Source: Lederbergia citri
GTDB taxonomy: Bacteria > Bacillota > Bacilli > Bacillales > Bacillaceae_C
Length of the DNA stretch: 64,000 nt
Assembly (NCBI RefSeq): GCF_018343625.1
Contig: NZ_JAGYPG010000004.1
Location: 3,102-67,101 of the forward strand
Direction: 5' to 3'
Shown here: positions 62,880 to 64,000 of the stretch, one piece after another
How positions within the stretch are numbered: position 1 is the first letter of the stretch
How the letters are laid out: the number at the start of each line of letters is the position of its first letter
The notes under the pieces: model-generated
Seen by the model: the letters and a program-made list of their open reading frames with translations, nothing else
Database searches by the model: none
Told to the model about the DNA's origin: nothing
Made by a program: the position numbers and the translations under genes

Positions 62880-63206
62880 TTTTTATACATTATGAATATT
62901 AGGCTTTAATCGGAGGTGAAGTTAAGTTAACGAATCCAATTTATATCTATTAAATAGAAGTAACGAGATATTAAGAGATTTGAAGTTACCAAGAAAGGAG
63001 GTGGTGAAAACTGTTTTGCCCTTTTAGTGTAAAAGAGAAGTTAGAACACTCAAGCTACTAAAGTAATGTAGAAAACAGAAAATAACAACTCTGAAAAAAA
63101 GAGGCTGAAAACAGAGAACCACAACTCTAGAATAAATGAGGCTGAAAACGGAGGATCACATCTCCAGAATAATGTGTTATTTGTATTTTGAAGGAGGCCA
63201 AATAAA
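62880..63206 (+). other. leader region of the GH114-like gene
   Basis: No gene. Two ribosome-binding-like aggagg motifs appear (near 62996 and 63192); only the second is placed for the following ATG. Three tandem hairpins at 63071-63174 occupy the likely 5' untranslated leader. Confidence 0.6.
63071..63174 (+). repeat. three tandem ~37-bp hairpin repeats with covariation
   Basis: Units start gaaaacagaaa (63071), gaaaacagagaa (63107) and gaaaacggagga (63144). Each has short inverted arms: caga/tctg, agag/ctct and ggag/ctcc. Arms change together, so pairing is kept. The set ends 33 bp before the start codon of the next gene. Confidence 0.7.
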
Positions 63207-64000
63207 ATGCAACATTACAAGATAAGTACCAGTTCGATGGCTGTTATGAAAAGGTTTTCAAAAAAAGCCCTGTCCGTTATCATTCCGGTGCTGATGACCC
63301 TAACCCTGTTGCCTTTTTCTGCATTTGCGGATTCAGGTGCACAAACAACGATTGGTGGCAAAACAGTTGAGGAACTACAGACGCATATTAATAATCTTTA
63401 TTCAGATGAAACAACCGGCACAACCGGGCGTCTACATAGGATGCAGGCCTTTATTCAGGAACTTGCTCTACATGCGAAGCTTAAAAACCCGGACTTTAAA
63501 ATTATTCCGCAGGACGGAATCGATCTGGCTTTTAAAGATGGCGTTTCTACCAACGGAGTTGACGAGGGTATCCTTGCTTTAGTTGATGGTTGGGGAATTG
63601 AAGGGATGGTAGGAAACGGTCCCTTAACTACTCCAACTACAACCCAACAAAAATATATTGCGGTAAAGCAAGCCGGCATATATGTGTCCGATACTACTGT
63701 GGTTAATACCCAAGAGCAGCTTGACAATTATTATGCCAGAGCCAAAGCGTGGGACATTATTCCGTATCCGCGTATTGGCGGGGTATTAGCTCAGAGTTTA
63801 TTCCCCGGATGGCGCTGGGCTGTCAATGGGGATTACTTTTGGGTCGAAAATCCGACCACTATAGGCCTGAGCAGCAGAATAGACGGAACCAGAAATGTCA
63901 ATAATCTGACTGACGCGAAAAACTACCTGTACAATATCAACAGCCGACCTTATGATGCTTGGGACACATGGGACGATGAAGAAGCAGCAGTTGTTGCAGA
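63207..64000 (+). CDS. secreted GH114 / TM1410-like protein, 5' part
   Basis: The frame is open from ATG 63207 (after aaggagg, 9 nt) to the window end, 264 codons. A signal peptide (basic start, hydrophobic core around residues 21-38, A-F-A cleavage) precedes a domain like the TM1410/MJ1477 group of putative glycosidases (GH114-like, once mislabelled Cys-tRNA synthetase-like): N-P-D-F-K-I-I-P-Q-D-G-I-D-L and D-G-W-G-I-E-G-M. Related GH114 enzymes cut galactosaminogalactan-type polymers. The 3' end lies outside the window. Confidence 0.75.
   Translation, partial: MQHYKISTSSMAVMKRFSKKALSVIIPVLMTLTLLPFSAFADSGAQTTIGGKTVEELQTHINNLYSDETTGTTGRLHRMQAFIQELALHAKLKNPDFKIIPQDGIDLAFKDGVSTNGVDEGILALVDGWGIEGMVGNGPLTTPTTTQQKYIAVKQAGIYVSDTTVVNTQEQLDNYYARAKAWDIIPYPRIGGVLAQSLFPGWRWAVNGDYFWVENPTTIGLSSRIDGTRNVNNLTDAKNYLYNINSRPYDAWDTWDDEEAAVVA

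Overview
The window is a chromosomal segment of a low-GC Gram-positive bacterium of the Bacillaceae (Bacillus in the broad sense). The core gene order is that of the Bacillus subtilis yebE-yebG-purEK...-purHD-yerABC-pcrB-pcrA-ligA-yerH-gatCAB-dgkB-rlmCD region, with strong ribosome binding sites and frequent TTG/GTG starts. Genus and species cannot be fixed from the sequence alone.

Layout. 1-0.7 kb: the 3' end of a 23S rRNA gene, a 5S rRNA gene with terminator, and a decayed tandem copy of the 5S block. 0.9-2.3 kb: a secreted NlpC/P60 protein that has lost its catalytic residues, a 37-residue membrane peptide, and yebE-yebG. 2.3-13.5 kb: the purine operon purE-K-S-Q-L-F-M-N-H-D, with a PurR operator and a guanine riboswitch. 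purB and purC are absent between purK and purS, and PurQ, PurL and PurF carry substitutions at conserved active-site positions. 13.6-27.1 kb: yerA, yerB, yerC, pcrB, a LexA-type promoter driving pcrA-ligA-camS, a 51-bp minisatellite, and gatCAB. 27-48.8 kb: strain-level content between conserved anchors. It includes a thioredoxin-like protein, an arylamine N-acetyltransferase, an EEP hydrolase, a DD-carboxypeptidase sharing a promoter motif with an adjacent four-gene ECF sigma operon, dgkB, a ThuA-like protein, a Fur-box controlled YclQ-type binding protein, a sirtuin, a HAD phosphatase, opuA with a divergent gbsR, and rlmCD. 49-54.4 kb: a second ECF sigma/anti-sigma pair, an M3 oligopeptidase and a YfmM-type ABC-F protein.

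54.4-64 kb is an accessory region. It holds a frameshifted replication-relaxation-type pseudogene, a RibD/DHFR-like reductase, 1.4 kb of decayed DNA, a GC-rich secreted GH16 hydrolase, a secreted DUF4874/DUF4832 protein, a broken LacI-type regulator, an ISNCY-type transposase remnant, and the start of a secreted GH114/TM1410-like protein whose leader carries three covarying hairpins. Three secreted carbohydrate-linked proteins beside a dead LacI regulator suggest a glycan-handling island acquired by transfer.

The two observations most deserving a check are the purine operon, whose changes cluster at glutamine/ammonia handling and the SAICAR steps, and the secreted carbohydrate island at the right end. 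Functions are assigned from recalled family motifs and B. subtilis synteny; no database search was run.
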